Position numbers and translations under genes: made by a program. A DNA stretch of 64,000 nucleotides, taken from the NCBI GenBank assembly GCA_019120315.1, contig DWVJ01000004.1:26481-90480 (forward strand). Direction: 5' to 3'. Every line of letters begins with the position of its first letter. The first letter of the stretch is position 1. A model generated the notes under the pieces. It was not told the origin of the DNA. It worked only from the letters and a program-made list of their open reading frames with translations, and ran no database searches. Shown here piece after piece: positions 42,001-50,761 of this stretch. Source of the stretch: Candidatus Ruminococcus avistercoris (lineage in GTDB: Bacteria > Bacillota > Clostridia > Lachnospirales > Lachnospiraceae).

Positions 42001-42542
42001 TATTTAACAGCAAATTCATGGAAGGAGGTCGCTGTATGAAGCAGATTATTTTGTCCGTCACTGTCCATCTGAATATCGACCTGCTCCTTAAAACTGCGCC
42101 GCGACCTGGTTTTGCTCGTCCATGCCTGTGGCGCCGCTTCCAAAGAACTAATCTATCACAATACCGCCTTTCGGACAGCCCTGATGTCATGACCATAACC
42201 ATGGCCAAAACAACCACTGTCGTACTCCTTTTCATCGTCGCTACATCCTTTCCCTGCGATGCTGAAATCTACTTTTTAATTTTGCTCCTCTTTGAAATAT
42301 TCTCTTTAACTTAGTTTTATCTTAACATATCGCATTTCTGCCGACTATTCTGTATGAATTTTATATGATTTTTCTTCCCCTTTTCAAGGTTTTATTGATA
42401 AAGCAAATTCACTTATTTTCGTATCACAGGTACTCTCTTTCTCGGCTCCGAATTATGAACATTTTCTTAATATTCAGATTTTTACCAGCCAATTTTAGAA
42501 AAAAAGCGATTATATAGAGTAAAGACACAAAGGAGGAGACCT
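42001..42542. other. AT-rich intergenic stretch without a confident gene
   Basis: This 540-bp stretch separates the antitoxin promoter from the nuclease-like gene. A 92-codon plus-strand frame from ATG 42036 has a good AGGAGG upstream, but its product is basic, lacks recognisable motifs and looks like degraded sequence. The opposite strand also holds only short frames. The last 250 bp are very AT-rich and probably contain the promoter of the next gene, although no clear -35/-10 pair was found. Confidence 0.5.
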
Positions 42543-43307
42543 ATGAATCTGAATGTTTATGAACTGATCGAGAAGAAGAACTGTCTTGAAGCGCAACTGC
42601 GCGCGATGCCTCCAGGCAGCCTACTGATGCGCGGACGGTACGCATATATCCAGTTTTCGGATGCCAACGGCAAACAGCGGCAGCGCTATGTCCGCAGGGA
42701 GGATATAACCCGAGTGCAAAATCAATATAACGCAAAAACGGACCTTCTGCGGCGTTTGAGAGGTATTTGTGCGGAGTTACAACAGTTTTCCCCTGCCGAA
42801 CGCTCAAAAGCCTCTCTCGCGTATTCCGAAAAACAAAAGGCCCGGCAAATCGCCGACGCCCATCCCTACGGAAGTCATCGAAAACATCTAACGATTCATG
42901 GCGAATATGTTGCCTCCAAGTCCGAACTCGCATTAGCCGACTACTTATTCTTGCACCATATTCACTATGATTATGAGAAACCCCTCAAACTGGGAAGAAA
43001 AACATATTATCCCGATTTCACCCTTTACGTGCATGATACCATCATTTACGTCGAATATCTGGGGATGCTGCACAACACCCAATATTGTTTCAATAACAAG
43101 ATTAAACTCATGCAATACCAGAATCATGGCATCATTGAAGGCTTCAATCTGCTTTGCTTCCGAGAACATGACGGCATCCTCAACATGCAGCATATTGATA
43201 ACTGTTTCCGTTCCTGGGGCATCATTGAAAAAGACTGGGATAAAATTGTAGCAAAACGCCAGAACCACATCGCCAAGCTGAAACAACAACGACACTCATC
43301 CTCATAA
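42543..43307 (+). CDS. Orphan protein with PD-(D/E)XK-like nuclease core
   Basis: A 254-residue protein. The N-terminal half (1-110) is helical with a basic patch (GKQRQRYVRREDI) and resembles the small helical domain seen before DNA-acting enzymes. The C-terminal half (about 120-230) has a nuclease-like core. It shows the helix Glu in SKSELALADYLFLH, the strand Asp in TYYPDFTLYV and the next-strand Glu in IYVEYLGM. The distal K(L)MQYQNHGIIEG helix matches nucleases attached to helicases, where the motif reads xWEHxG. The canonical Lys of E-x-K is replaced, as in that group. AAAGGAGGAG precedes the ATG. It stands alone, directly before the repeat array. Confidence 0.65.
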   Translation: MNLNVYELIEKKNCLEAQLRAMPPGSLLMRGRYAYIQFSDANGKQRQRYVRREDITRVQNQYNAKTDLLRRLRGICAELQQFSPAERSKASLAYSEKQKARQIADAHPYGSHRKHLTIHGEYVASKSELALADYLFLHHIHYDYEKPLKLGRKTYYPDFTLYVHDTIIYVEYLGMLHNTQYCFNNKIKLMQYQNHGIIEGFNLLCFREHDGILNMQHIDNCFRSWGIIEKDWDKIVAKRQNHIAKLKQQRHSSS

Positions 43308-43316
43308 TTATCCTTC

Positions 43317-43819
43317 CCATTATTTCCATACAGCATAATGGGAATTTGCCGCATGTCTTTCCTGCATACATGCCCTTTTCCCATTATCTCATCCCAGCTT
43401 TGTTACAGCTATAATATTTTCCACACAGCATAATGGGAAACTGCCGCATGTCTTTCCTACCCACATGCCCTTTTCCCATTATCTCATCCCGACTTTGTTA
43501 CAGCTATAATTTTTTCCACACAGCATAATGGGAAAGACCAGCATGTCTTTCCTACCCACATACCCTTTTCCCATTATCTCATCCCGACTTTGTTACAGCT
43601 GTAATATTTTCCGCATAACATAATGGGAATTTGCCACATGTCTTTCCGCTTTCCCATTATCTCATCCCTGTTTTGTTACAGCTGTAATATTTTCCGCACA
43701 GCATAATGGGAATTTGCCGCATGTCTTTCCGCTTTCCCATTATCTCATCCCGACTTTGTTACAGCTGTAATCTTTTCCGCACAGCATAATGGGAAACTGC
43801 CATATTTCATTCCCGCCCA
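43317..43819. repeat. Array of six 83/95-bp tandem units with nested inverted repeats
   Basis: Units start at 43334, 43429, 43524 (95 bp each), 43619, 43702 (83 bp each) and 43785 (partial). A shrunken remnant lies at 43317-43333. Each full unit has an outer inverted repeat ATAATGGGAA/TTCCCATTAT, plus the palindrome TTACAGCTGTAA (or its variant with A for the second G) between hairpins. The 95-bp units add an inner GCATGT/ACATGC pair; the 83-bp units have lost its right arm by a 12-bp deletion. The array fills the gap between the nuclease-like gene and the convergent binding-protein gene. There are no unique spacers, so it is not CRISPR. Confidence 0.95.
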
Positions 43820-43824
43820 CATAT

Positions 43825-43853
43825 AAAAAGAACGCTGCCATACCGGCAGCGTC
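43825..43853 (-). terminator. Terminator of the sugar ABC importer operon
   Basis: On the minus strand, ACGCTGCC/GGCAGCGT (43852-43845 with 43839-43832) with a 5-base loop and a following T tract, 15 bp after the binding-protein stop. Confidence 0.85.
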
Positions 43854-43867
43854 CTGATTGTTTTTAC

Positions 43868-45478
43868 TTACCCTTCTTTTTCTGCATATACAGCCTTCTT
43901 CTCGTCGATCATTTCCTGACCGCCGATGTTCAGCCATTCCTGTACGTAGCTATCCCATGTGGAGTCAAAGGCGTCTGGCGAAGCCATGATGCTGTTTACG
44001 TACAGCTCTGCCTGCTTCGCGTCCAGATCGGTCTGGTAATTTGTCTGGGCCACAATCTCCTGACCAAAGGGATACGGCGTATAACCACCGATGATACCGA
44101 TCTGTAGGTTCTGCTCACGGATCGTCTTCGTAAAATCCGGGAGAGACGCAACTACGGTTGCATTGTTGATCGTTTCATCCGGATCGCCATTGTACATCAG
44201 TGCGTAGTCCGACAGATTCTGATAGTCCAGATTGATGTCCGTAGGAATTCCATCGACCAGCGTATAGTTCTCGCCCTCAAAGCCATAACGCAGCACCTTA
44301 TCATTATCATAGTCCGCCAGGAAGTCCATATACATCACGGTCTCATTCACAACTTCACTGAATACGGGAACCATGCAAATGATAGCGGTCGGCGGATAGT
44401 TCTGCTGCATCATCTCGCCGTATACGTTCTCAAGCTTCAGTGCCACGACTTCTGCATCCGGATTATTCTCATGCAGCGCCTCCAGGCCCGCGCCTACATT
44501 AACCTGCCACCAGCTGTCATCAGTCCAGTACCCGGTACGATTCGCCGTCACGTATTCGATCTTACGCGTGGTATCGGCCTGCGTACCATAATCAGGATCC
44601 ATCAGACCTTCATTATAGCACTTATTCAGCCAACGGAAGCCTTCCTTAACGCCCGCCCACAGGAATTCGGGCTCACAGGCGATCTGTTCGTCCGTGATAT
44701 TGGCCGCGTCCATGAACGCATCCCGAATACCGGTCACAGAACGTGTCTGATTGCCGGAACCGCTCATACCCATCGCGAAGATCTGCTGTCCGGTCTGATC
44801 CACATCCGCATCCCTGAACTGCACCAACGCGTCGTACAGCTCATCAATATTCATCGTATAGAAACCATTCTCGTCCGTACGCAGCTCAATACCCAACTTA
44901 TCACACCAATCCTTGCGAATATAATGACCGGTGATATCTCTGGCCGCGCGCTTCGCATAGACAGCATACTGCACACCCTCATACTGTCCATACGGCAGGC
45001 ATTCTGCCAGATTCGCCGTGATATTGGGGCCATAGTTCGCAATCGCATCATCCAGTGCCGCCAGGCCGCCCTGCTTGGCGAAATTATAATATACAGAATC
45101 CGTATACGTAAATACCAGGTCGGGCGCTTCCCGTGAAGCCATCAGCGCATTCAGCTTGTTGACTTCTTCAGAACGGGGAATCGCGTAAAATTCTACATTG
45201 ATGTTATTGGGAGCTCCAAACGTCTCATTGATCCAATCCACATAACGGTTTTCCGTTACGCTTCCGAACTCTTCCGTAGTCGTTCCACGATCGAAAACAC
45301 TGATAGTAATCGTCTTCGTCTCGCCCGAAGGAACGGACGCCTGACTTTCCTCTCCTGTCTGAGAGGTGCCGCCAGATGCAGAATTTCCACCGCCGCTGGA
45401 TTCGCCGTCTCCGCTGCACCCTGCCAGTGTCGACAAGATCACGATCAGACACAACAGTAGTGACATCCATTTTTTCAT
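43868..45478 (-). CDS. Extracellular solute-binding lipoprotein (LplA/family 1)
   Basis: A 536-residue lipoprotein that captures a sugar or oligosaccharide outside the cell. The signal peptide ends in the lipobox LAGC at Cys21, followed by a Ser/Gly-rich linker (22-52) and a family 1 binding domain. ITISVFDRG, LNALMASREAPDLVFTY and GYWTDDSWWQVNVG are typical of the large LplA-type proteins that pair with LplB/YtcP permeases. It is last in a permease-permease-binding protein operon and has AAAGGAGG before the ATG. The ligand is not predictable. Confidence 0.93.
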   Translation of the reverse strand: MKKWMSLLLCLIVILSTLAGCSGDGESSGGGNSASGGTSQTGEESQASVPSGETKTITISVFDRGTTTEEFGSVTENRYVDWINETFGAPNNINVEFYAIPRSEEVNKLNALMASREAPDLVFTYTDSVYYNFAKQGGLAALDDAIANYGPNITANLAECLPYGQYEGVQYAVYAKRAARDITGHYIRKDWCDKLGIELRTDENGFYTMNIDELYDALVQFRDADVDQTGQQIFAMGMSGSGNQTRSVTGIRDAFMDAANITDEQIACEPEFLWAGVKEGFRWLNKCYNEGLMDPDYGTQADTTRKIEYVTANRTGYWTDDSWWQVNVGAGLEALHENNPDAEVVALKLENVYGEMMQQNYPPTAIICMVPVFSEVVNETVMYMDFLADYDNDKVLRYGFEGENYTLVDGIPTDINLDYQNLSDYALMYNGDPDETINNATVVASLPDFTKTIREQNLQIGIIGGYTPYPFGQEIVAQTNYQTDLDAKQAELYVNSIMASPDAFDSTWDSYVQEWLNIGGQEMIDEKKAVYAEKEG

Positions 45479-45517
45479 ACTTCTTTCCTCCTTTAATGAA
45501 TTAGTTTTCTATGCCAA

Positions 45518-46396
45518 TCAACCCTTCACAGAGCCGATCATGACACCTTTCACAAAATACTTCTGCAGCCATGGATATACCAGCAAAATAGGAACCATGC
45601 TGAAAACCAGACAGGCGGATTTAATCGTATCCGCTACCAGAACCGCTCGGGCCTCCGGTGTATCGTTGATCATCTCATCCGCCGCAGAATAGGCCGTGAT
45701 GATCTGACGCAAACGCAGCTGCAAAGGATATTTATCCTCATCATTGATATAAAGCAGGGCATCGCTGAAACCATTCCAGCGGGATACCGCATAGAACAGC
45801 GCCAGTGTGGCCATCATCGCTTTGGATAGCGGCAGGATAATGCGCACCAGAATGACCGCATCATTCGCGCCATCGATATAGGCCGATTCCTCCAGCGCCT
45901 TAGGCAACGATCCGAAGAACGTCTTCATCAGAATCATGTTATAGGTCGAGATGGAAATCGGCAGTACCAGCGACCAGAAAGAACCCATGAGACCCAAATT
46001 ACTGATATTCAGATACGCCGGAATCATTCCGCCCGTGAAGTACATCGTGAACATGAAGAAGAGCAGCAGCGGCTGACGGAACTTCAGGTCCGTCCTTGCC
46101 AGCGGATAAGCACACAGAATCGTCATGACCATGGAAACCACAACGGACACCACCGTCAACACAATTGTGAAAAAGAGGGACCGCCACATCTTCACGTTGG
46201 TAAATACAACCCCATAGGCCGAAAAATCCAGATCCTTAGGCCAGAAATATACTTCACCTGCCAGAACCGCGTTTTTGGAAGACATCGAAATCGAAACAAT
46301 GTTCAAAAACGGCATCAAACAGAGGAACGCAATGATAATAACAACGATGACCACACCGATCTTAAAGGCCTGATCGCCACGACTTTCTTTAATCAT
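45518..46396 (-). CDS. Carbohydrate ABC transporter permease (YtcP-like)
   Basis: A 292-residue permease with six predicted helices. The EAA loop that contacts the ATPase is ALEESAYIDGANDAVILVRI, followed by LPLSKAMMATLALF. The C-terminal NDEDKYPLQLRLRQI and VKGVMIGSVKG are typical of the YtcP branch. It is the second gene of the operon, 18 bp after the first permease. No ATPase gene is present, so a shared MsmK-type ATPase is presumably used. Confidence 0.93.
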   Translation of the reverse strand: MIKESRGDQAFKIGVVIVVIIIAFLCLMPFLNIVSISMSSKNAVLAGEVYFWPKDLDFSAYGVVFTNVKMWRSLFFTIVLTVVSVVVSMVMTILCAYPLARTDLKFRQPLLLFFMFTMYFTGGMIPAYLNISNLGLMGSFWSLVLPISISTYNMILMKTFFGSLPKALEESAYIDGANDAVILVRIILPLSKAMMATLALFYAVSRWNGFSDALLYINDEDKYPLQLRLRQIITAYSAADEMINDTPEARAVLVADTIKSACLVFSMVPILLVYPWLQKYFVKGVMIGSVKG

Positions 46397-46414
46397 TTTT
46401 CCCGTCCCCCTTTC

Positions 46415-47347
46415 TTACCAGATACCCTCTCCAGTCAACTTCTTACTCAACGTGTTAGAACCAATGACAAGGAAGAAGTTGATCACAGACTGGAACAATG
46501 TAATTGCGGTTGCCACATTAAAGCGGTTGCTCTGAATACCGATTCGGTATGCATATGTACTGATTACATCCGAAGCATCCCGTACGGTATCATTACCCAA
46601 TGACAGCGGCTGCTCGAATCCAATACTGGCCATGCTCCCGATCTTCAGGATCAGCATAATCATAACAGTGCCCAGAATATTAGGCAGCGTAATATTCCAC
46701 ATCATACGGAAGCGGCTGCATCCATCCACCTTGGCCGCCTCATAGATATCCGCTGAAATTCCGGTAATCGCGGACATATAGATAATCGCGCCCCAGCCAA
46801 TCTCATGCCAGACGCTGACGACCACGTATACAAAGACCCACCAGCCATTATCCGTCAAGAACGGTACCGGTTCGCCGCCAAACAGCTTAACCACAGAATT
46901 GATCATACCGCTTGTCGTTGAGAAAATCTGATACATCATACCGCCGATAATGACCCAGGAAATAAAGTGCGGCAGATACAGTACGGTCTGAATTCCTTTT
47001 TTGAAAATTCCGTTATTGATCTCATTCAGCATCAGCGCCAGAATAATAGGAGCCGGGAACCCGATCAAAAGATTTAATCCATTGAGCACCAGCGTATTTT
47101 TGATGCTGGACCAGAAATTACTGGTTCTGAACACCTCTTCAAAAACCTTAAATCCTACCCAGGGACTGTCCCATACACCCTTAAACAGGTTATAATCCTT
47201 AAATGCGATCAAAAGTCCGTACATGGGAAAATACTGGAATAGTACATAGTATACGATGGGCAAAATCAACATCGCATACAGGAGCCAGTGATTGCGAAGA
47301 TACATCCATGTCGAATTTCTCTTTTTGGTTTGCGTTTTTGCTTTCAA
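46415..47347 (-). CDS. Carbohydrate ABC transporter permease (LplB-like)
   Basis: A 310-residue permease with six helices. Visible features are LLYAMLILPIVYYVLFQYFP, YGLLIAFKDYN and the EAA loop DIYEAAKVDGCSRFRMMWNI. The start is the TTG at 47347 because AAAGGGGTG lies 6 bp upstream; an ATG at 47383 lacks a ribosome site. It is the first gene of the operon, behind a consensus promoter. Confidence 0.93.
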   Translation of the reverse strand: MKAKTQTKKRNSTWMYLRNHWLLYAMLILPIVYYVLFQYFPMYGLLIAFKDYNLFKGVWDSPWVGFKVFEEVFRTSNFWSSIKNTLVLNGLNLLIGFPAPIILALMLNEINNGIFKKGIQTVLYLPHFISWVIIGGMMYQIFSTTSGMINSVVKLFGGEPVPFLTDNGWWVFVYVVVSVWHEIGWGAIIYMSAITGISADIYEAAKVDGCSRFRMMWNITLPNILGTVMIMLILKIGSMASIGFEQPLSLGNDTVRDASDVISTYAYRIGIQSNRFNVATAITLFQSVINFFLVIGSNTLSKKLTGEGIW

Positions 47348-47390
47348 TGGAACACCCCTTTTCCGTAAAATTTGAACTATCATTGAATAT

Positions 47391-47419
47391 AGTGTAACAT
47401 TTCATATCCCGCTTGTCAA
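47391..47419 (-). promoter_or_regulatory. Sigma-A promoter of the sugar ABC importer operon
   Basis: On the minus strand: TTGACA (47419-47414), 17-bp spacer, TACACT (47396-47391), about 45 bp before the TTG start. The 150 bp between it and the proS promoter are AT-rich with no gene. Confidence 0.85.
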
Positions 47420-47568
47420 TATGCCCAATCAATTTTTTTGCAAACTTTATTTTTTATATATAATCACATCAAATTCGCCACACCTCTTACAATCGCTCCG
47501 TTCTTCCAGACAATTTCTTATTAAAATATCCCTTTACATTCGTGAAACCGATTTTTTCGGATTTGCAC

Positions 47569-47597
47569 TTGACAAATCCCCTTCCATCCTCTACAAT
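47569..47597 (+). promoter_or_regulatory. Sigma-A promoter of the proS T-box leader
   Basis: Perfect TTGACA at 47569-47574, 17-bp spacer, TACAAT at 47592-47597. Confidence 0.87.
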
Positions 47598-47603
47598 CAG
47601 ATA

Positions 47604-47817
47604 AGACATAGATGAGGTCCAGAAAAGAGGCTTTTGGCTGCAGAGAGGCTGTTCATGGTGCAAGACAGCTGCCAAGACTTTTCGTCCCGCCTCGGAGTCT
47701 CCGCAGGAAACCGCGGCGGTTTTTCTCCGATATCAGAAACTGAGTGAGCATTATGCTAATTAGGGTGGTACCGCCGATGTCTCGGCCCCTTATGGGGACG
47801 GGGCTTTTTTATTTTTA
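47604..47817 (+). promoter_or_regulatory. T-box leader of proS
   Basis: The T-box core AGGGTGGTACCGC is at 47762-47774. Upstream is a long stem I with the AGAGAG and GGTGCAAG apical features (about 47641-47665). A run TCCCGCC at 47685-47691 offers a Pro codon (CCC or CCG) as specifier at the base of stem I. Uncharged tRNA-Pro would stabilise the antiterminator and allow proS transcription. The downstream terminator is listed separately. Confidence 0.93.
47779..47810 (+). terminator. T-box-controlled terminator before proS
   Basis: An 11-position stem GTCTCGGCCCC/GGGGACGGGGC (47779-47789 with 47794-47804, one mismatch), loop TTAT, then T6. It directly follows the T-box core, whose pairing would compete with it. 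Confidence 0.9.
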
Positions 47818-47835
47818 AGCGAAGGAGAATGAAGG

Positions 47836-49278
47836 ATGGCAAAAGGAAACGACAAAAAACTGGTCGAAGCGATCACGCCCATGAGCGAAGATTTCGCCCA
47901 GTGGTACACCGACGTGGTGAAAAAAGCACAACTGATCGATTATGCGCCCGTACGAGGCTGCATGGCCTTGCTGCCAAATGGCTATGCCCTCTGGGAGCAG
48001 ATCCAAAAGACATTGGACGCCATGTTTAAGGAAACGGGTGTGGAAAATGTCTACATGCCCATGTTTATCCTCGAAAGTCTGTTACAGAAGGAGAAGGATC
48101 ATGTCGAGGGCTTTGCTCCGGAAGTCGCATGGATCACACAGGGCGGCGGCGAGACGTTGACGGAGCGTCTCTGCGTTCGTCCCACCTCCGAAACGCTGTT
48201 CTGTGACCTGTATTCTAAGATCGTGCAGTCCTATCGCGATCTGCCCAAGGTCTATAATCAATGGTGTTCCGTGGTTCGTTGGGAAAAAACCACGCGTCCT
48301 TTCCTGCGTACGATGGAATTCCTGTGGCAGGAGGGTCATACCGCGCACGCGACCGCGGAAGAAGCAGAAGAACGCACTGTGCAGATGCTCAACCTGTACG
48401 CAGATTTCTGCGAACAATACCTGGCCATCCCCATGATTAAAGGCCGTAAAACCGATAAAGAAAAATTTGCCGGCGCGCATTCGACCTATACCATCGAGGC
48501 CATGATGCATGATGGAAAGGCGCTGCAGTCCGGTACCAGCCACAATTTTGGCGATGGATTCGCGAAGGCGTTTGGCATCCAGTTTACCGATAAGGATAAT
48601 AAACTGGCCTATGTGCATCAGACATCCTGGGGTATGTCTACCCGAATCATCGGCGCCATCATCATGGTACATGGTGACGATGATGGTCTGGTTCTGCCTC
48701 CTCGTATTGCGCCTACACAGATCATGGTGATTCCCGTTGCACAGCACAAAGAAGGCGTACTGGAAACAGCCTATACCCTGGCGGCCCGGCTGAAAAAGCA
48801 TTACCGCGTACAGGTCGATGCAACCGACAAGAGCCCCGGCTGGAAATTCAGCGAACAGGAAATCCGCGGTATTCCGTTGCGTGTGGAAATCGGTCCCAAG
48901 GATATCGAGAAAAATCAGGCCGTCATTGTCCGCAGAGATACGCGAGAAAAGTATTTTGTCTCCCTGGATGAGATCGAACAGAAGGCCGGCGAGATCATGG
49001 AGACGATGCAAAAAGACATGTTGGAACGCGCTCGTGCTCATAGAGACAGCCATACGTATGATGCCCATGACTATGCGGAGTTCCAGGACATCATCGCGCA
49101 CAAGCCAGGATTTGTGCGTGCCATGTGGTGCGGCGACGAGGCTTGTGAGCTGAAGATCAAAGAAGATACAACAGCTACTTCACGCTGCATGCCTTTTGAT
49201 GCGCATCCCATTGATACCAAATGCGTCTGCTGCGGTAAACCCGCTAAGGCGCTAGTTTACTGGGGCAAGGCATACTAA
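47836..49278 (+). CDS. proS: Proline-tRNA ligase (short, archaeal/eukaryotic-like form)
   Basis: ProRS charges tRNA-Pro. At 480 residues, and without the long editing insertion, this is the type 3 form common in Clostridia. Class II motifs are visible as [11 protein letters not shown] (motif 2 region), [20 protein letters not shown], and [20 protein letters not shown] near motif 3. The C-terminal [18 protein letters not shown] holds zinc-type cysteines. AAGGAG lies 8 bp before the ATG. It is controlled by the upstream T-box. Confidence 0.97.
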   Translation: MAKGNDKKLVEAITPMSEDFAQWYTDVVKKAQLIDYAPVRGCMALLPNGYALWEQIQKTLDAMFKETGVENVYMPMFILESLLQKEKDHVEGFAPEVAWITQGGGETLTERLCVRPTSETLFCDLYSKIVQSYRDLPKVYNQWCSVVRWEKTTRPFLRTMEFLWQEGHTAHATAEEAEERTVQMLNLYADFCEQYLAIPMIKGRKTDKEKFAGAHSTYTIEAMMHDGKALQSGTSHNFGDGFAKAFGIQFTDKDNKLAYVHQTSWGMSTRIIGAIIMVHGDDDGLVLPPRIAPTQIMVIPVAQHKEGVLETAYTLAARLKKHYRVQVDATDKSPGWKFSEQEIRGIPLRVEIGPKDIEKNQAVIVRRDTREKYFVSLDEIEQKAGEIMETMQKDMLERARAHRDSHTYDAHDYAEFQDIIAHKPGFVRAMWCGDEACELKIKEDTTATSRCMPFDAHPIDTKCVCCGKPAKALVYWGKAY

Positions 49279-49279
49279 G

Positions 49280-50674
49280 ATGACGAAGCTTCATAAGGGA
49301 GACGACGCCTTCCGAGATTTCGCGCTGCACGCTAATCTGTGGCGCGTACTCTGGAAGGTGTGTCTCCCCCTTTCTCTTTACGCGGTACTGAATTTTGTCT
49401 TCAAGATCCTGGATACCATGATGGCCTCTCATATCAGTGCCGCCTCCGTATCCACCGTTGCCTATCTCTCGCAGATCAGCACCATGCTGTCCGCTCTGGG
49501 TGCAGGCCTCGCCGTAGGAGCCGGTGTTCAGATCAGCAAAGCCTATGGCGCAGGCGACTATGATATGGTCAAAACCCGTGTCAGTACCCTCTTTTGTTTT
49601 TGCGGCGGACTGGGGCTCCTTCTGCTCCTCATTCTCGAACCGCTGGCAGTCCCGTTTCTGCAGCTGACAGGGACGCCCTCCGATTTGATGGATCTCGCGG
49701 TCACCTATTTTCGCATCGAATTGGGAAGTATCGTCGTACAGTTTTTCAACAATATCTATATTGCCGTGGAACGGTGCCGCGGCAATACCCGGCGCATCTT
49801 CCTGCTGAATCTGGCCGTTGTGCTTGTCAAGTTGTCCTTGACCGCATTTTTTGTTTACATACTGGATGGAACCATCAACCATATCGCAGTCGCCACGCTG
49901 CTGTCGAACTGCGTCATTCTCGTAACGGGTCTGATTCAGCTGTTTCGAAAGGGCAGCGCTTTTAGCGTATCTTTCCGCAAGGTTTCCGTACGACGTCCTG
50001 TCCTCGGCGCCATCCTCAACACTTCTTATCCCGTAGTCGCAGAGAAGATTTTCTTTAGCCTGGGTAAGGTTGTGGTCAATGCCATGTCCGCCATCTATGG
50101 TTCTCTCACCGTGGGCGCCATCAGCATCTCCGGCAGTATCAACGGGCTCACTGTTGGCCTGCAAAACGGATGTCAAGAAGGCGCTTCCTCTATTATCAGT
50201 CAAAATCTGGGAGCCCATCAGGTTCCGCGTGCCGTTGAAACCTATCGTAAGATCCTTTTTGTCAATATTCTCATCGGAGCCATTTTCAGCACTCTGACCC
50301 TGATCTTTCTGGATCCGATCATCATGCTGTTTGCCGACGCCGACGAAAGCTTTGCCGATCTGATCGCTATGGTCTACCGCTACGAAGTGATGACTGCTGT
50401 CTTTCTAGGCATCAATTCCGCCTCCATGGCGTTTCTCTATGGTGCCGGATATACGAAGCTCGCCTTTTTCATCAACTTCGCGCGGCTCTTCCTATTTCGA
50501 ATTCCATTACTATGGTGTCTGCAAAACTTCACCTCCCTGGGAAGTGAAAGCGTAGGAATTGTACTTCTTGTCAGCAATATTCTGGTTGCTATCTGTGCCA
50601 TCACAGCCGCGGTACTTGTCGCACGCCGCCTCATGCTTCGGGAGGGGCTGACTTTCTGGGGACGCCCCCGATAA
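49280..50674 (+). CDS. MATE family efflux transporter
   Basis: A 464-residue multidrug/toxin extrusion protein with twelve predicted helices in two related halves. The N-terminal half has PLSLYAVLNFVFKILDTMMA and ALGAGLAVGAGVQISKAYGAG. The second half has GSINGLTVGLQNGCQEGASS and SIISQNLGAHQ. The substrate is not predictable. It starts one base after proS and so is probably on the same T-box-controlled transcript, which would be a read-through or fortuitous linkage. Confidence 0.93.
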   Translation: MTKLHKGDDAFRDFALHANLWRVLWKVCLPLSLYAVLNFVFKILDTMMASHISAASVSTVAYLSQISTMLSALGAGLAVGAGVQISKAYGAGDYDMVKTRVSTLFCFCGGLGLLLLLILEPLAVPFLQLTGTPSDLMDLAVTYFRIELGSIVVQFFNNIYIAVERCRGNTRRIFLLNLAVVLVKLSLTAFFVYILDGTINHIAVATLLSNCVILVTGLIQLFRKGSAFSVSFRKVSVRRPVLGAILNTSYPVVAEKIFFSLGKVVVNAMSAIYGSLTVGAISISGSINGLTVGLQNGCQEGASSIISQNLGAHQVPRAVETYRKILFVNILIGAIFSTLTLIFLDPIIMLFADADESFADLIAMVYRYEVMTAVFLGINSASMAFLYGAGYTKLAFFINFARLFLFRIPLLWCLQNFTSLGSESVGIVLLVSNILVAICAITAAVLVARRLMLREGLTFWGRPR

Positions 50675-50718
50675 TTTCCCATTACGCAGTGGGACGACGC
50701 AACAGTTTTACACAAATT

Positions 50719-50760
50719 AAAAGACCCTTGGAGAGCTTCTAACTGCTCCAAGGGTCTTTT
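50719..50760. terminator. Bidirectional terminator between the MATE gene and fructokinase
   Basis: A 15-bp perfect stem (50719-50733 with 50746-50760), A-rich on one side and T-rich on the other, between convergent genes. Confidence 0.88.
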
Positions 50761-50761
50761 C

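Noticed and set aside
42036..42314. 92-codon plus-strand frame with a good ribosome site
   Set aside because: No recognisable motif and odd composition; kept only as a note in the intergenic entry.
43317..43819. CRISPR array
   Set aside because: Units are contiguous 83-95 bp copies with no unique spacers and no cas genes nearby.
50675..50695. Possible array remnant TTTCCCATTACGCAGTGGGA after the MATE gene
   Set aside because: Similarity is limited to one short arm, with no palindrome or second motif of the unit.
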